A stretch of DNA of 64,000 nt from Dactylosporangium aurantiacum (GTDB taxonomy: Bacteria > Actinomycetota > Actinomycetes > Mycobacteriales > Micromonosporaceae), in contig NZ_JNYJ01000004.1 in assembly GCF_000716715.1 (NCBI RefSeq), forward strand, positions 62,001 through 126,000. Reading direction: 5' to 3'. Below are positions 17,284 to 25,862 of this stretch, one piece after another. Made by a program: the position numbers and the translations under genes. How positions within the stretch are numbered: the stretch's first letter is position 1; every line of letters starts with the position of its first letter. The notes beneath the pieces are model-generated. The model did not search any database. It saw only the letters and a list, made by a program, of their open reading frames with translations, and had not been told where the DNA came from.

Positions 17284-18411
17284 ATGTCGCTCGTCCATTC
17301 CTGGCGAGGCTCCCGCCTGGCCACCTTCGCGGGCACGGGCACCGCCGCGGCCGCGCTGCTCAGCGCGGCAACCCTGGTCGGTATGCCGATGGCGGCCCAC
17401 GCCGCGCCGGCCGCCACGTCGATCACCATCGCGTCCCCGGTGGGCGGCAAGGTCGCCGCGGACACGGCGAAGCAGGTCGTCATCATCAACGTCGTCGGCC
17501 TGACCGGCGCGACGCTCGACGAGGCCTCCGTGGCCAGCGTCGACCTCGGCGCCGACGCGGACTGCCAGGGCCTCGACTTCTACATCGTGACCGGCACCAC
17601 CAGCATCGCGGTCAAGACGCCCGATCCCGGTGGCTGCGCGCCGACCTCCGGCGTGGCGTCGGAGACCATCGCGATCAACTTCACCAACGGCGTCGGCACG
17701 CTCACCAAGACCCTGTCGGGCCTGATCTTCGTCACCCCGCCGGCGCTCGACAGCACCACGCCGGTGATCACCGACCTGAGCAGCGAGCTGCCGTCCGTCG
17801 ACCAGATCCAGCAGTTCGCGGCGTCCGGCGGCCAGGTCATCAGGGTCAAGGCCGACAGCGGCTTCGCCTTCACCGGGCAGGCCGGCCAGCTCACCGCGAC
17901 CCTGGGCGGCAAGCCGCTCACCGAGATCAAGGTGTACAAGAAGACCGACGGCACCCTGCTCACCACAGCGCCGTCGAACACCGAGAACGGCAACTGGTTC
18001 ACCGGCAAAACCGCCGCCGGCATGTCCGGTGCCAACCTCGCCATTACGCACAACGGCGTCACCAAGACCTTCGCCGCGGCGGACATCGGCACCAGCGTGG
18101 TCGCGGTCCCGGCGGTAACCACCATGAATCCGACCTCGGGCAAGATCAACGCTGCCACCACGGTCACCCTCACCGGCACGTTCACCGGCGCCACGGGCGT
18201 GACCTTCTGCGGCGTGGCGGGCACCAACTTCGTGCTCAACGCCGCCGCCACCTCGATCACGGTCAAGACGCCGACCACCGGCCTCGCCGACGACGCGGCC
18301 GGCCTCGGCACCGGCGTCTTCTCCGGCGTGTGCCCGGTCAAGGTCCAGGGCCCCAACGGCACCGTGAACGTCCACACACCGCTGACCGCGTTCTCGTTCC
18401 TGGCCGAGTAA
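17284..18411 (+). CDS. Secreted IPT/TIG-like protein
   Basis: A 375-residue exported protein. ATG 17284 follows AAAGGAT; a signal peptide runs to about MAAHAAPA. The mature chain has few charges and many Thr/Ala/Gly residues. A TIG-like unit closes the protein (TTMNPTSGKINAATTVTLTG ... GVTFCGV), with a cysteine pair (FCGVAG, FSGVCPVKV) that may form a disulfide. The central part resembles bacterial Ig-like beta domains but carries no motif I can name. There is no anchor. A strong hairpin terminator follows at 18428. Pairing with the divergent TIG protein suggests shared control from the 17002-17283 spacer. Confidence 0.78.
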   Translation: MSLVHSWRGSRLATFAGTGTAAAALLSAATLVGMPMAAHAAPAATSITIASPVGGKVAADTAKQVVIINVVGLTGATLDEASVASVDLGADADCQGLDFYIVTGTTSIAVKTPDPGGCAPTSGVASETIAINFTNGVGTLTKTLSGLIFVTPPALDSTTPVITDLSSELPSVDQIQQFAASGGQVIRVKADSGFAFTGQAGQLTATLGGKPLTEIKVYKKTDGTLLTTAPSNTENGNWFTGKTAAGMSGANLAITHNGVTKTFAAADIGTSVVAVPAVTTMNPTSGKINAATTVTLTGTFTGATGVTFCGVAGTNFVLNAAATSITVKTPTTGLADDAAGLGTGVFSGVCPVKVQGPNGTVNVHTPLTAFSFLAE

Positions 18412-18427
18412 CCGCGCCAGGGGTTTT

Positions 18428-18492
18428 GGCAGGCGAGGGCACACCATCGCGATATATGCGGGGGAACCACGAAACGTGTGCCCTCGCCTGCC
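18428..18492 (+). terminator. Strong hairpin terminator
   Basis: A perfect 17-bp inverted repeat (18428-18444 with 18476-18492), loop 31 bases, directly after the exported TIG-like gene. Confidence 0.75.
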
Positions 18493-18496
18493 GGGT

Positions 18497-18583
18497 AGAC
18501 CCGCCCGATCCCTGGGGAGGACGCCTGGCCGGAGGCGTTCGGAGTCGGCGGAGGCATGCCGACAACCGTGTCCGGGCGGGTCT
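18497..18583 (+). ncRNA. Possible structured RNA, three-way junction
   Basis: An 11-bp closing helix (18497-18507 with 18573-18583) encloses two further hairpins: ACGCCT/AGGCGT (about 18529-18546) and GTCGGC/GCCGAC (about 18544-18563). A T-rich run (TTTGTGT) follows. It has no downstream gene on the plus strand, so it could be a second terminator, a small RNA end, or an unassigned motif. No known riboswitch consensus was recognised. Confidence 0.35.
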
Positions 18584-18648
18584 TTGTGTCGCGGTGACCA
18601 TGGGGCCTGGCGGGCGCACCGAGGTCACCGCTGAGATCAACGATCGTG

Positions 18649-18972
18649 TCAGAGAAAGGTTCCCCGGTTGCCGCCGGCGCGGTGCCAGCCGCCCCGGGAC
18701 CGCTGCGGGGCGCCGAGGTCGATCCGCCAGTCGGGCATCGTCCGCAGGCTGTACAGGTCGTGCCGGGCGGTCCATGCCTCGTTCCACGGGCGCCGCGAGG
18801 CGGCCTCCGCGTTCTCGGCGAGCCGGCGCGGCGCGCACGGCCACTCCCGCCCGCACCAGATGCACTGACCGTCACCGTCCGACGCACTGTGCCGGCTCAG
18901 GATCTGCGTGGCGTCCCGCCACAGCAGACGATCGACGACGTCTGTTGGCTCGGACTGGTCGACACTGACCAA
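18649..18972 (-). CDS. Small Cys-rich WPC-motif protein, unknown function
   Basis: About 107 residues. The core reads CIWCGREWPCAPRRLAEN followed by WNEAWTARHDLYSL. Proteins with a CxWCGxxWPC knot are common in Micromonosporaceae and their relatives; the three cysteines may bind zinc, but no function is known to me. The start is uncertain: only TTG codons (18972 or 18987) lie close, with purine-rich sequence before them, while upstream ATGs would overlap the next gene's leader. It is divergent from the aminotransferase-fold gene at 19103. Confidence 0.6.
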   Translation of the reverse strand: MVSVDQSEPTDVVDRLLWRDATQILSRHSASDGDGQCIWCGREWPCAPRRLAENAEAASRRPWNEAWTARHDLYSLRTMPDWRIDLGAPQRSRGGWHRAGGNRGTFL

Positions 18973-19102
18973 CTTCCCTACCCCCAAACTCTTCGAGGCC
19001 CCCTGAGAACCTCCGGACGAAACGTTAAACAATCGGGGCGTGCGCCGGAGCGGACAGCATGTGCGATTCCGGTGTGACCACCCGAAAGTGGCGGCGCGGA
19101 TA

Positions 19103-20785
19103 ATGGCGCCCATGGAGAGCCCTCTGCTGCAGCGGATCCGCGATGCCGTCATCGGTGACGACCAGGTGATGTGGGGGCCCTACGGCGCGCGCCGCGTCAC
19201 GTACGCCGACTACACGGCGTCAGGGCGGGCCCTGGACTTCATCGAGCGGTTCATCCGTGACGAGGTCCTGCCGCGGTACGCGAACACCCACACCGAGTCC
19301 TCCGGCACCGGGCTGCAGACGACCCGGCTGCGGGAGGACGCCCGGCAGATCGTCAACGACGCCGTCGGCGGCGACGACGGGACCGTGGTCATCTTCACCG
19401 GGTCCGGCTCGACCGCCGCGATCGACAAGATGGTGCACATCCTGGGCCTGCGGGTGCCGGCCGGGCTCGACGACCGGTACGACCTGTCGGCCCACATCCC
19501 GCCCGCCGACCGCCCGGTCGTGTTCATCGGGCCGTTCGAGCACCACTCCAACGAGCTGCCGTGGCGGGAGTCCATCGCGGACGTCGTCGTCATCCCGGAG
19601 GATCACAACGGTCACATCGACCTGGCGCACCTGCGGGCGGAGCTGGCACGGTACGCCGACCGGCCGCTGAAGATCGGGTCGTTCTCCGCGGCCTCCAACG
19701 TCACCGGGATCGTGAGCGACACGCACGCGATCTCGGCGCTGCTGCACGAGCACGGCGCGCTGTCCTTCTGGGACTTCGCCGCCGCCGCGCCGTACGTCGA
19801 CGTGGCCATGTACGGCCCGGGGCCCGGCCAGTACAAGGACGCGGTCTTCATCTCGCCGCACAAGTTCGTCGGCGGGCCCGGCACGCCCGGGGTCCTCGTC
19901 GTGCGGCGCGAGGTGCTGCGCAACCGGGTGCCCACGGTCCCCGGCGGCGGCACGGTCGACTACGTCAACCCGACCGACCACCACTACATCAGCGACGCCG
20001 CGCACCGCGAGGAGGGCGGCACGCCGGCGATCGTCGAGTCGATCCGGGCCGGCCTGGTGTTCCAGCTCAAGCAGGCGGTCGGCACCGACACCATCCGCGA
20101 GCTCGAGGAGGGCTTCCTGCGCGAGGCGATCACCTCGTGGAAGACCAACCCCAACATCGAGATCCTCGGCAACCTCGACGCGTCCCGGCTGTCCATCGTG
20201 TCCTTCGTGGTGAAGCGTCCGCGCGGCCGGTACCTGCACCACAACTTCGTCGTGTCGCTGCTCAACGACCTGTTCGGGATCCAGGCGCGCGGCGGCTGCT
20301 CGTGCGCCGGGCCGTACGGCCACCGCCTCCTCGGCATCGACATCGAGCGCTCCCAGCGCTTCGAGCAGGAGATCATCGCCGGCTGCGAGGGCATCAAGCC
20401 GGGCTGGGTGCGGGTCAGCTTCAACTACTTCATCTCCGACGCGGTGCTGCGCTACATCGTCGACGCGGTGCACTTCGTGGCCACCCACGGCTGGGCGTTG
20501 CTGCCGCAGTACCGCTTCGACCCGTACACCGGACTCTGGAAGCACCGCGACGGGCTGGTCGAGCCGCCGCTGCGCCTGTCGGAGCTGCGCTACGACGCCG
20601 ACGGCGAGCTGCGCTGGCCGTCGCGGCACGAGCGGGCCCCGGAGTCGGCCCTGGCCGGCTACCTGGCCGAGGCGGCCCGCATCGTCGCCGCGGTCGAGCA
20701 GCAGGAGCAGCCCGACGGTGTCGTCTCCGCCAACTTCGAGGCCCTGCGCTGGTTCGAGCTGCCCGCGGTATCGCTGTCGGCATAA
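19103..20785 (+). CDS. Class V aminotransferase-fold PLP enzyme (cysteine desulfurase-like)
   Basis: A 560-residue PLP enzyme, longer than typical IscS/SufS. Conserved features are the TGSGSTAAIDKM loop, HHSNELPW, the aspartate region FWDFAAAAPYV, the Schiff-base lysine Lys254 in SPHKFVGGPGTPG, and a cysteine loop RGGCSCAGPYGHRLL (Cys399, Cys401). The cysteine loop matches where desulfurases keep the persulfide cysteine, so sulfur mobilisation is plausible, but substrate and partner are unknown. It has an extra C-terminal region of ~100 residues. ATG 19103 (MAPMES) or 19112 may be used. No sulfur-carrier gene is adjacent; cystathionine beta-synthase lies two genes on. Confidence 0.85.
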   Translation: MAPMESPLLQRIRDAVIGDDQVMWGPYGARRVTYADYTASGRALDFIERFIRDEVLPRYANTHTESSGTGLQTTRLREDARQIVNDAVGGDDGTVVIFTGSGSTAAIDKMVHILGLRVPAGLDDRYDLSAHIPPADRPVVFIGPFEHHSNELPWRESIADVVVIPEDHNGHIDLAHLRAELARYADRPLKIGSFSAASNVTGIVSDTHAISALLHEHGALSFWDFAAAAPYVDVAMYGPGPGQYKDAVFISPHKFVGGPGTPGVLVVRREVLRNRVPTVPGGGTVDYVNPTDHHYISDAAHREEGGTPAIVESIRAGLVFQLKQAVGTDTIRELEEGFLREAITSWKTNPNIEILGNLDASRLSIVSFVVKRPRGRYLHHNFVVSLLNDLFGIQARGGCSCAGPYGHRLLGIDIERSQRFEQEIIAGCEGIKPGWVRVSFNYFISDAVLRYIVDAVHFVATHGWALLPQYRFDPYTGLWKHRDGLVEPPLRLSELRYDADGELRWPSRHERAPESALAGYLAEAARIVAAVEQQEQPDGVVSANFEALRWFELPAVSLSA

Positions 20786-20823
20786 TCGGGCATGGATGCC
20801 GCGGGCGCGGCGTTGGCCGCTGC

Positions 20824-21753
20824 ATGGACCCAGAAACGGACGCGCTCGACGCGTACAGCCGGGTCGTCTCGGGGGTGGCGGCGACCGTCCTGCCGAGCGT
20901 GGCCAGCCTGACGGTGCGCAGCAGCCGCGGTGAGGGCGCCGGCTCGGGCGTCGTCTACACCGCCGACGGCTTCGTGCTGACCAGCGCCCACGTCGTCGCC
21001 GGCGCCGACGGCGGGACCGCCGAGTTCACCAACGGCACCGCCGGCCGCTTCGACGTCGTCGGCGCCGACCCTCTGGCCGACCTGGCGGTGCTGCGCATCC
21101 ACGAGGCGGGGGTGCCGCCGGCGACCCTCGGCAACGCCGACGAGCTGCGCATCGGCCAGCTGGTGGTGGCCGTCGGCAGCCCGCTCGGTCTGGCCGGCTC
21201 GGTCACCGCCGGCGTCGTCAGCGCGCTGGGCCGGTCGCTGCCGGTCCGCGACGGCCGGCACGTGCGGCTCATCGACGACGTGGTGCAGACCGACGCCGCG
21301 CTCAACCCCGGCAACTCCGGCGGCGCGCTGGCCGACTCGACCGGCAAGGTGGTCGGCATCAACACCGCCGTCGCCGGGATCGGGCTGGGCCTGGCCGTGC
21401 CGGTGAACGGCACCACCCGCCTGATCATGTCGGAGCTCATGTCGACCGGGAAGGTCCGCCGGGCCTGGCTCGGCGTCGCGGGCACCCCCGTCACGCTCGC
21501 CCAGCCCGTCGCGGAGCGCACCGGGCAGCGCAAGGGCCTGCGGCTGGTCGAGGTGGTCCCGGGCAGCCCCGCCGGGCAGGCCGGCCTCTACGTCGGCGAC
21601 GTCATGCTCACCGCCGGCGGCCGCCCGATCCTCGGCGTCCAGGACGTCCAGCGCCTCATGCTCGGCCCGGCCATCGGCCGGCGCCTGCAGATCACCGTGC
21701 TGCGCAAGGCGGCTCTGGTCGACGTCGTGGCCGTCCCCGAGCCGCTGCAGTAG
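20824..21753 (+). CDS. HtrA/DegP-like serine protease with PDZ domain
   Basis: A 309-residue trypsin-like protease with the catalytic triad His56 (LTSAHVVAG), Asp86 (ADLAVLRI) and Ser165 (NPGNSGGAL), followed by one PDZ domain (about 215-305; GLRLVEVVPGSPAGQAGL). Unlike most HtrA proteins it has no signal peptide or membrane segment at the ATG used (20824), so it should act in the cytoplasm on misfolded or specific proteins. It lies 38 bases after the aminotransferase-fold gene on the same strand and may be cotranscribed with it. An 18-bp palindrome ends the unit. Confidence 0.9.
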   Translation: MDPETDALDAYSRVVSGVAATVLPSVASLTVRSSRGEGAGSGVVYTADGFVLTSAHVVAGADGGTAEFTNGTAGRFDVVGADPLADLAVLRIHEAGVPPATLGNADELRIGQLVVAVGSPLGLAGSVTAGVVSALGRSLPVRDGRHVRLIDDVVQTDAALNPGNSGGALADSTGKVVGINTAVAGIGLGLAVPVNGTTRLIMSELMSTGKVRRAWLGVAGTPVTLAQPVAERTGQRKGLRLVEVVPGSPAGQAGLYVGDVMLTAGGRPILGVQDVQRLMLGPAIGRRLQITVLRKAALVDVVAVPEPLQ

Positions 21754-21807
21754 CCGCCCGCGGGCGGCAAGAGCCGTCCGCGGGGCGAAGAGACCGGGCG
21801 AAGAGCG

Positions 21808-21843
21808 CCGCCCGCGGGCAGGAGGCCTCCTGCCCGCGGGCGG
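21808..21843 (+). terminator. Bidirectional palindromic terminator
   Basis: A perfect 36-base palindrome (18-bp arms, no spacer) between the convergent HtrA-like gene and cbs. Confidence 0.75.
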
Positions 21844-21848
21844 TCGCC

Positions 21849-23213
21849 TCAGCTGAGGTGGGCCAGCAGGTCCTGCCTGGTGATGACGCCGGCCGGCTTG
21901 CCGTCGATGAGCACGACCGCGGCGTCGGCCTTCTCCAGCAGGGCCACGGCCTCGCTCACCGGCTGACCGCCGCCGATCATCGGCAGCGGGTCGCCCATGT
22001 GCCGCTCCACGATGTCGTGCAGGTGGGCCTGGCCGGTGAACAGCGCGTCGAGCAGGTCGCGCTCGTAGATCGAGCCGGCGACCTCGCCGGTCACGACCGG
22101 CGGCTCGGCCTTGAGCACGGGCAGCTGGGAGACGCCGTACTCGCGCATGTAGTCGATGGCGTCGCGGACCGTCTCGTTGGGGTGGACGTGCACCATCTGC
22201 GGCATCCGGCCGTCCTTGCCGACCAGGACGTCGGCGACGGTGGGCAGCTCGGCGGCGGTGCGCAGGAACCCGTACCGGGCCATCCAGCCGTCGTTGAAGA
22301 TCTTGCTCAGGTAGCCGCGGCCGCCGTCGGGCAGCAGGACCACCACGACGTCGTCGGGGCCGGCCTGGCGGGCCACCTTCAACGCGGCGGCGACGGCCAT
22401 GCCGCAGGAGCCGCCGACGAGCAGGCCCTCCTCGCGCGCGAGCCGGCGGGTCAGCTCGAAGGACTCCTTGTCGGAGACCTCGACGATCTCGTCGCAGATG
22501 TCGCGGTCGTACGTGGTGGGCCAGAAGTCCTCGCCCACGCCCTCGACCAGGTACGGCCGGCCGGTGCCGCCGGAGTAGACGGAGCCCTCCGGGTCGGCGC
22601 CGACGATGCGGACCGCTCCGCCGGAGACCTCCTTGAGGTAGCGGCCGACGCCGGAGATCGTGCCGCCGGTGCCGACGCCCGCCACGAAGTGCGTGACCCG
22701 GCCGTCGGTCTGCTCCCAGACCTCGGGGCCGGTGGTCTCGTAGTGGGAGCGCGGGTTGGCCGGGTTGGCGTACTGGTCCGGCTTCCAGGCGCCGGGGATC
22801 TCCCGGGCCAGCCGGTCGGAGACGTTGTAGTAGGAGCGGGGGTCCTCCGGCGCGACCGCGGTCGGGCACACGACGACCTCGGCGCCGTAGGCCCGCAGCA
22901 CGTTCTGCTTGTCCTCGCTGACCTTGTCGGGGCAGACGAAGACGCACTTGTACCCGCGCAGCTGGGCGACGAGCGCGAGACCGACCCCGGTGTTGCCGCT
23001 GGTCGGCTCGACGATCGTGCCGCCGGGCTTGAGCAGGCCGGCCTTCTCGGCCTCCTCGACCATGCGCAGCGCGATGCGGTCCTTCACGCTGCCACCGGGG
23101 TTGAGGTACTCGACCTTGGCCAGGACGGTGGCGGAGATCCCGTCCGTCACGTTGCGGAGGCGGACGAGGGGCGTGTTGCCCACCAGTTCGACGACGTTGT
23201 CGTAGTAGCGCAC
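21849..23213 (-). CDS. cbs: Cystathionine beta-synthase
   Basis: A 454-residue PLP enzyme that condenses homocysteine with serine (or O-acetylserine) to cystathionine in transsulfuration. The N-terminal catalytic domain has PLP Lys44 in NPGGSVKDRIA, the substrate loop PTSGNTGVGLA and the phosphate-binding GTGGTISG. Residues ~335-454 form a pair of CBS (Bateman) domains (VHVHPNETVRDAIDYM and MIGGGQPVSEAVALL), the usual regulatory module. Length and domain order match actinobacterial CBS. It starts at ATG 23213; a DUF1232 gene lies 27 bases downstream of this start on the same strand, upstream in transcription. Confidence 0.95.
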   Translation of the reverse strand: MRYYDNVVELVGNTPLVRLRNVTDGISATVLAKVEYLNPGGSVKDRIALRMVEEAEKAGLLKPGGTIVEPTSGNTGVGLALVAQLRGYKCVFVCPDKVSEDKQNVLRAYGAEVVVCPTAVAPEDPRSYYNVSDRLAREIPGAWKPDQYANPANPRSHYETTGPEVWEQTDGRVTHFVAGVGTGGTISGVGRYLKEVSGGAVRIVGADPEGSVYSGGTGRPYLVEGVGEDFWPTTYDRDICDEIVEVSDKESFELTRRLAREEGLLVGGSCGMAVAAALKVARQAGPDDVVVVLLPDGGRGYLSKIFNDGWMARYGFLRTAAELPTVADVLVGKDGRMPQMVHVHPNETVRDAIDYMREYGVSQLPVLKAEPPVVTGEVAGSIYERDLLDALFTGQAHLHDIVERHMGDPLPMIGGGQPVSEAVALLEKADAAVVLIDGKPAGVITRQDLLAHLS

Positions 23214-23240
23214 AGGGCCAGCCTATAGCGCGGGAATCGG

Positions 23241-23591
23241 CTACTTGACGACGTGCCCGGGAATCACGTTGTCGCGCTGCTTCTCCCACTCCAGGAAGCG
23301 CTCCAGCTCGTCCAGCAGCGCGCCGGCGAAGTAGGTGGCCATGGCGAGGTCGTCCACCACGCCGAGGACCAGCAGGAACAGCTCCGGCACCGCGTCGATC
23401 GGGGACACGATGTAGACCCCCGCGGCGGCGAGCAGCGCCAGGCGGGTGCCGCCGTCGTACTCGCCCTTGAGGGTCGCCTTGATCATCCGCGGGATGGCGC
23501 CCAGCCGCTGGCCGAGCCCCGGGGTGCCCGGCTTGAACACCCGCAGCAGGGCCGTCCATGCCATCCGCCGTCGCAGCGCGCTGTCCGCCAT
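23241..23591 (-). CDS. DUF1232 (YkvA-like) membrane protein
   Basis: A 116-residue protein. The family core is YIVSPIDAVPELFLLVLGVVDD (residues ~65-87; split here: YIVSPIDAVPEL, then FLLVLGVVDD), which forms a membrane hairpin, with a cationic helical N-terminus (MADSALRRRMAWTALLRVFK). No biochemical role is established for the family. ATG 23591 follows GAGAGGG; a longer frame to 23666 is unlikely. It probably shares a transcript with cbs downstream. Confidence 0.85.
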   Translation of the reverse strand: MADSALRRRMAWTALLRVFKPGTPGLGQRLGAIPRMIKATLKGEYDGGTRLALLAAAGVYIVSPIDAVPELFLLVLGVVDDLAMATYFAGALLDELERFLEWEKQRDNVIPGHVVK

Positions 23592-23962
23592 GATCGCCGC
23601 CCTCTCTCGTCTGGCTATGAATGTAACGGTGTCTGTCACGAACAGCGCGCGGTAAGAATGACGCATGGATCTCGACGGGGGCCGGGCCGTGCCGGCGGAC
23701 CGGGCCGGCGGTCCGTCCGCGGTGCCGGACGCCGTCCGGGCGCAGGTGGCGGGACTGACGACGGCCGCAGGTTTGGCCGCCCGGCACCGCCGGGCAACGG
23801 GAGAGGACCACCCCGTCCGCGCCGGCCACCGCCCGGCGGCGATCCGGCCCGGCGGATCGGTCGGGATGAGGACGATCGGGATCTTTACCGAGAGGGGCGG
23901 ATACTTGCAGCGTGGAGGTTAGCCTCGGAGTTCGCTGCGAGGGCGGGAGGCGGGGAAGGGCA
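23592..23962. other. Divergent spacer before the SGNH hydrolase genes
   Basis: A plus-strand frame of 85 codons from ATG 23665 to 23922 is the only candidate gene. It is Arg/Gly/Pro-rich with no homology I recognise and no good ribosome site, so it is not called. The spacer should hold promoters for both flanking units. Confidence 0.4.
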
Positions 23963-25000
23963 ATGGGGGCGTTGAAGCTTCGGTCGGCACAGGTGCGGCG
24001 GATCGCCACGGCGGCCGCGGTCGGCGGCGGTGGCATCGCGGGGGCGAGCGCACTGTTCTACGGGGTGGTCATCGGGCAGGCGCTGCTGGCCCGCAGGGTC
24101 ATTCCCCAGGTCGTGAGCCCTCCCCCACGCGCCGACGGCACCTACGGCGCGCACTTCGACGGTGAGCCCATCCGCCTGGTGGTGCTCGGCGACTCCTCCG
24201 CCGCCGGCTACGGCGCCGAGCTGCCCAGTGAGACCTTCGCCGCGGCGGTCGCCGCCGGCCTCGCCGAGCAGCGGCGGCGCCCGGTGTGGATGCGGTGCCT
24301 CGCCGTCGTCGGCTGCGAGTCGCGGGGCCTGTCGCCACAGGTCGACGTGGCGCTCCGGCACCGGCCCGACGTCGCGGTGATCTGCATCGGCGGCAACGAC
24401 GTCACGCACCGCGTCAGCGTGCCGCTCGCGGTGCGGCACCTGGTCGAGGCGGTGCGCCGGCTGCGCGCCGCGGGCATCCAGGTCGTCGTCGGCACCTGCC
24501 CCGACCTGGGCACGATCCGCCCGATCCAGCCGCCGTTGCGCTGGCTGGCCCGGCACTGGAGCCGGCAGCTGGCCATGGCGCAGACGATCGCGGTGGTCGA
24601 GGCCGGCGGCCGCACGGTGTCGCTGGGCGACCTGCTCGGCGAGCTGTTCTACGCCGAGCCCGACCGGATGTTCAGCTTCGACCGGTTCCACCCGTCCGGC
24701 GCCGGGTATCTTGCCGCCGCGCAGGCCGTGCTGCCGACGGTGGTCGCGGCCCTGACCGAGCCCGAGGTGGCCACCCCGCTGGCCACGGACCTCGGGGCCG
24801 GCGAGGGCGTGCGGTCGCTGCCACGGGCCGCCGCCGAGGCGGCGCAGCGCCCGGGCACCGAGGTCAGCGCGGCGCAGGTCGCCGGCCGGGAGCGCGGTCC
24901 GGCGGGTCGCTGGGCGCAGCTGCGCCACCGGGTCTGGCACCGGCTGCCGCAGCAGGCGGCCCGCGAGCCCTCCCAGCCCGTGGCACGGGAGTCCACATGA
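23963..25000 (+). CDS. SGNH/GDSL hydrolase, membrane-anchored
   Basis: A 345-residue lipase/esterase-like protein. An N-terminal hydrophobic segment (~15-45) probably anchors or exports it. The SGNH blocks are visible: block I VVLGDSSAAGYGAE (nucleophile Ser), block III ICIGGNDVTH, and block V DRFHPSGAGYL with the catalytic Asp-x-x-His arrangement. The C-terminal ~80 residues are an acidic/Ala-rich tail. The start ATG 23963 follows GGGGAAGGG. The next gene, 16 bases downstream, encodes a second enzyme of the same type, so this looks like a tandem duplication. Substrate unknown; cell-envelope acyl groups are a reasonable guess. Confidence 0.88.
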   Translation: MGALKLRSAQVRRIATAAAVGGGGIAGASALFYGVVIGQALLARRVIPQVVSPPPRADGTYGAHFDGEPIRLVVLGDSSAAGYGAELPSETFAAAVAAGLAEQRRRPVWMRCLAVVGCESRGLSPQVDVALRHRPDVAVICIGGNDVTHRVSVPLAVRHLVEAVRRLRAAGIQVVVGTCPDLGTIRPIQPPLRWLARHWSRQLAMAQTIAVVEAGGRTVSLGDLLGELFYAEPDRMFSFDRFHPSGAGYLAAAQAVLPTVVAALTEPEVATPLATDLGAGEGVRSLPRAAAEAAQRPGTEVSAAQVAGRERGPAGRWAQLRHRVWHRLPQQAAREPSQPVAREST

Positions 25001-25016
25001 TCACGATGGAGTCGGC

Positions 25017-25802
25017 ATGATCACGATCAAGCGGCTGGCGCGGATGGCTACGGTCACCGTGATCGCCGGCACGGTCGGCGGCGCGGCGGTTCTCGCGGCG
25101 CAGGCGGTGGCGGCGCGGTCCAGGTCCTACGCGAAGCCCGACATGCGGCTGGCCATGCGCTCGTCGGTCGGCGCGGCCGGCAAGCCGCCGATGCGGCTGG
25201 TGCTGCTCGGCGACGCGACCGCGCTCGGGGTCGGCGTCGACCGGGTCGCCGACACGGTCGGCGGGCAGCTGGCGGCGCTGCTGGCCGAGGGTGCCACGGG
25301 CCGGCGGGTCGAGCTGTCCAGCGTGGCGGTGGCCGGGTCCCGCTCCGCCGACCTCGCCACCCAGGTGGCCCGGGCCCTCGTCGGCCCGGTGCCGGACGTG
25401 GCGGTCGTCCTGGTCGGCACCAACGACGTGACGCACGTCGGCCGGGGCGCCGACGCCGCGGAGCACCTCGGCGACGCCTGCCGCCGGCTGCACGGCGCCG
25501 GCATCCCGGTCGTCGTCGGCACCTGCCCCGACTTCGGGGCGCTGCGGGCGTTCGCGCCGCCGCTGCGGCAACTGCTCGGCTGGCGCAGCCGGGGCATGGC
25601 CCGCCGGCAGGCCGCGGCGGCGGGTGCGGCCGGCGCGGTCGTCGTCGACCTGGCCGCGCGCACCGGCGCGGTGTTCCGGGCCGACGCGGGCACGCTGTGC
25701 CACGACGGCTTCCACCCCTCCGCCGACGGGTACCGGGTGTGGGCGCACGCGCTGCTGCCCGCCGTCGAGGAGGCGGCCGCCGTCCGAGGGTTCCTGCACT
25801 AA
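25017..25802 (+). CDS. SGNH/GDSL hydrolase, exported
   Basis: A 261-residue paralogue of the preceding enzyme. A signal or anchor segment is at ~8-35. SGNH motifs: LVLLGDATALGVGVD, where the usual nucleophilic Ser in GDS is Ala-Thr (GDAT), VVLVGTNDVTHVG, and DGFHPSADGYRVW. Replacement of the block I serine is notable: Thr may substitute, or the copy may be catalytically inactive. GGAG precedes ATG 25017. It is cotranscribed with the upstream hydrolase. Confidence 0.85.
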   Translation: MITIKRLARMATVTVIAGTVGGAAVLAAQAVAARSRSYAKPDMRLAMRSSVGAAGKPPMRLVLLGDATALGVGVDRVADTVGGQLAALLAEGATGRRVELSSVAVAGSRSADLATQVARALVGPVPDVAVVLVGTNDVTHVGRGADAAEHLGDACRRLHGAGIPVVVGTCPDFGALRAFAPPLRQLLGWRSRGMARRQAAAAGAAGAVVVDLAARTGAVFRADAGTLCHDGFHPSADGYRVWAHALLPAVEEAAAVRGFLH

Positions 25803-25862
25803 GACTGCAGATTTATCACAGCTGCTCGCCCGGCCAGATTACCGTGCAGTAACGTGGGTCGT

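Noticed and set aside
18498..18582. Known riboswitch upstream of a metabolic gene
   Set aside because: No recognised consensus and no gene directly downstream on the same strand; kept only as an unassigned structure.
23665..23922. 85-codon plus-strand frame in a divergent spacer
   Set aside because: No good ribosome site and no recognisable similarity; could still be real but is not supported.
20659..24036. Very long minus-strand open frame over the HtrA-like, cbs and DUF1232 genes
   Set aside because: Arg/Gly/Pro-rich translation, antisense or out-of-frame to well-supported genes; an effect of high GC.
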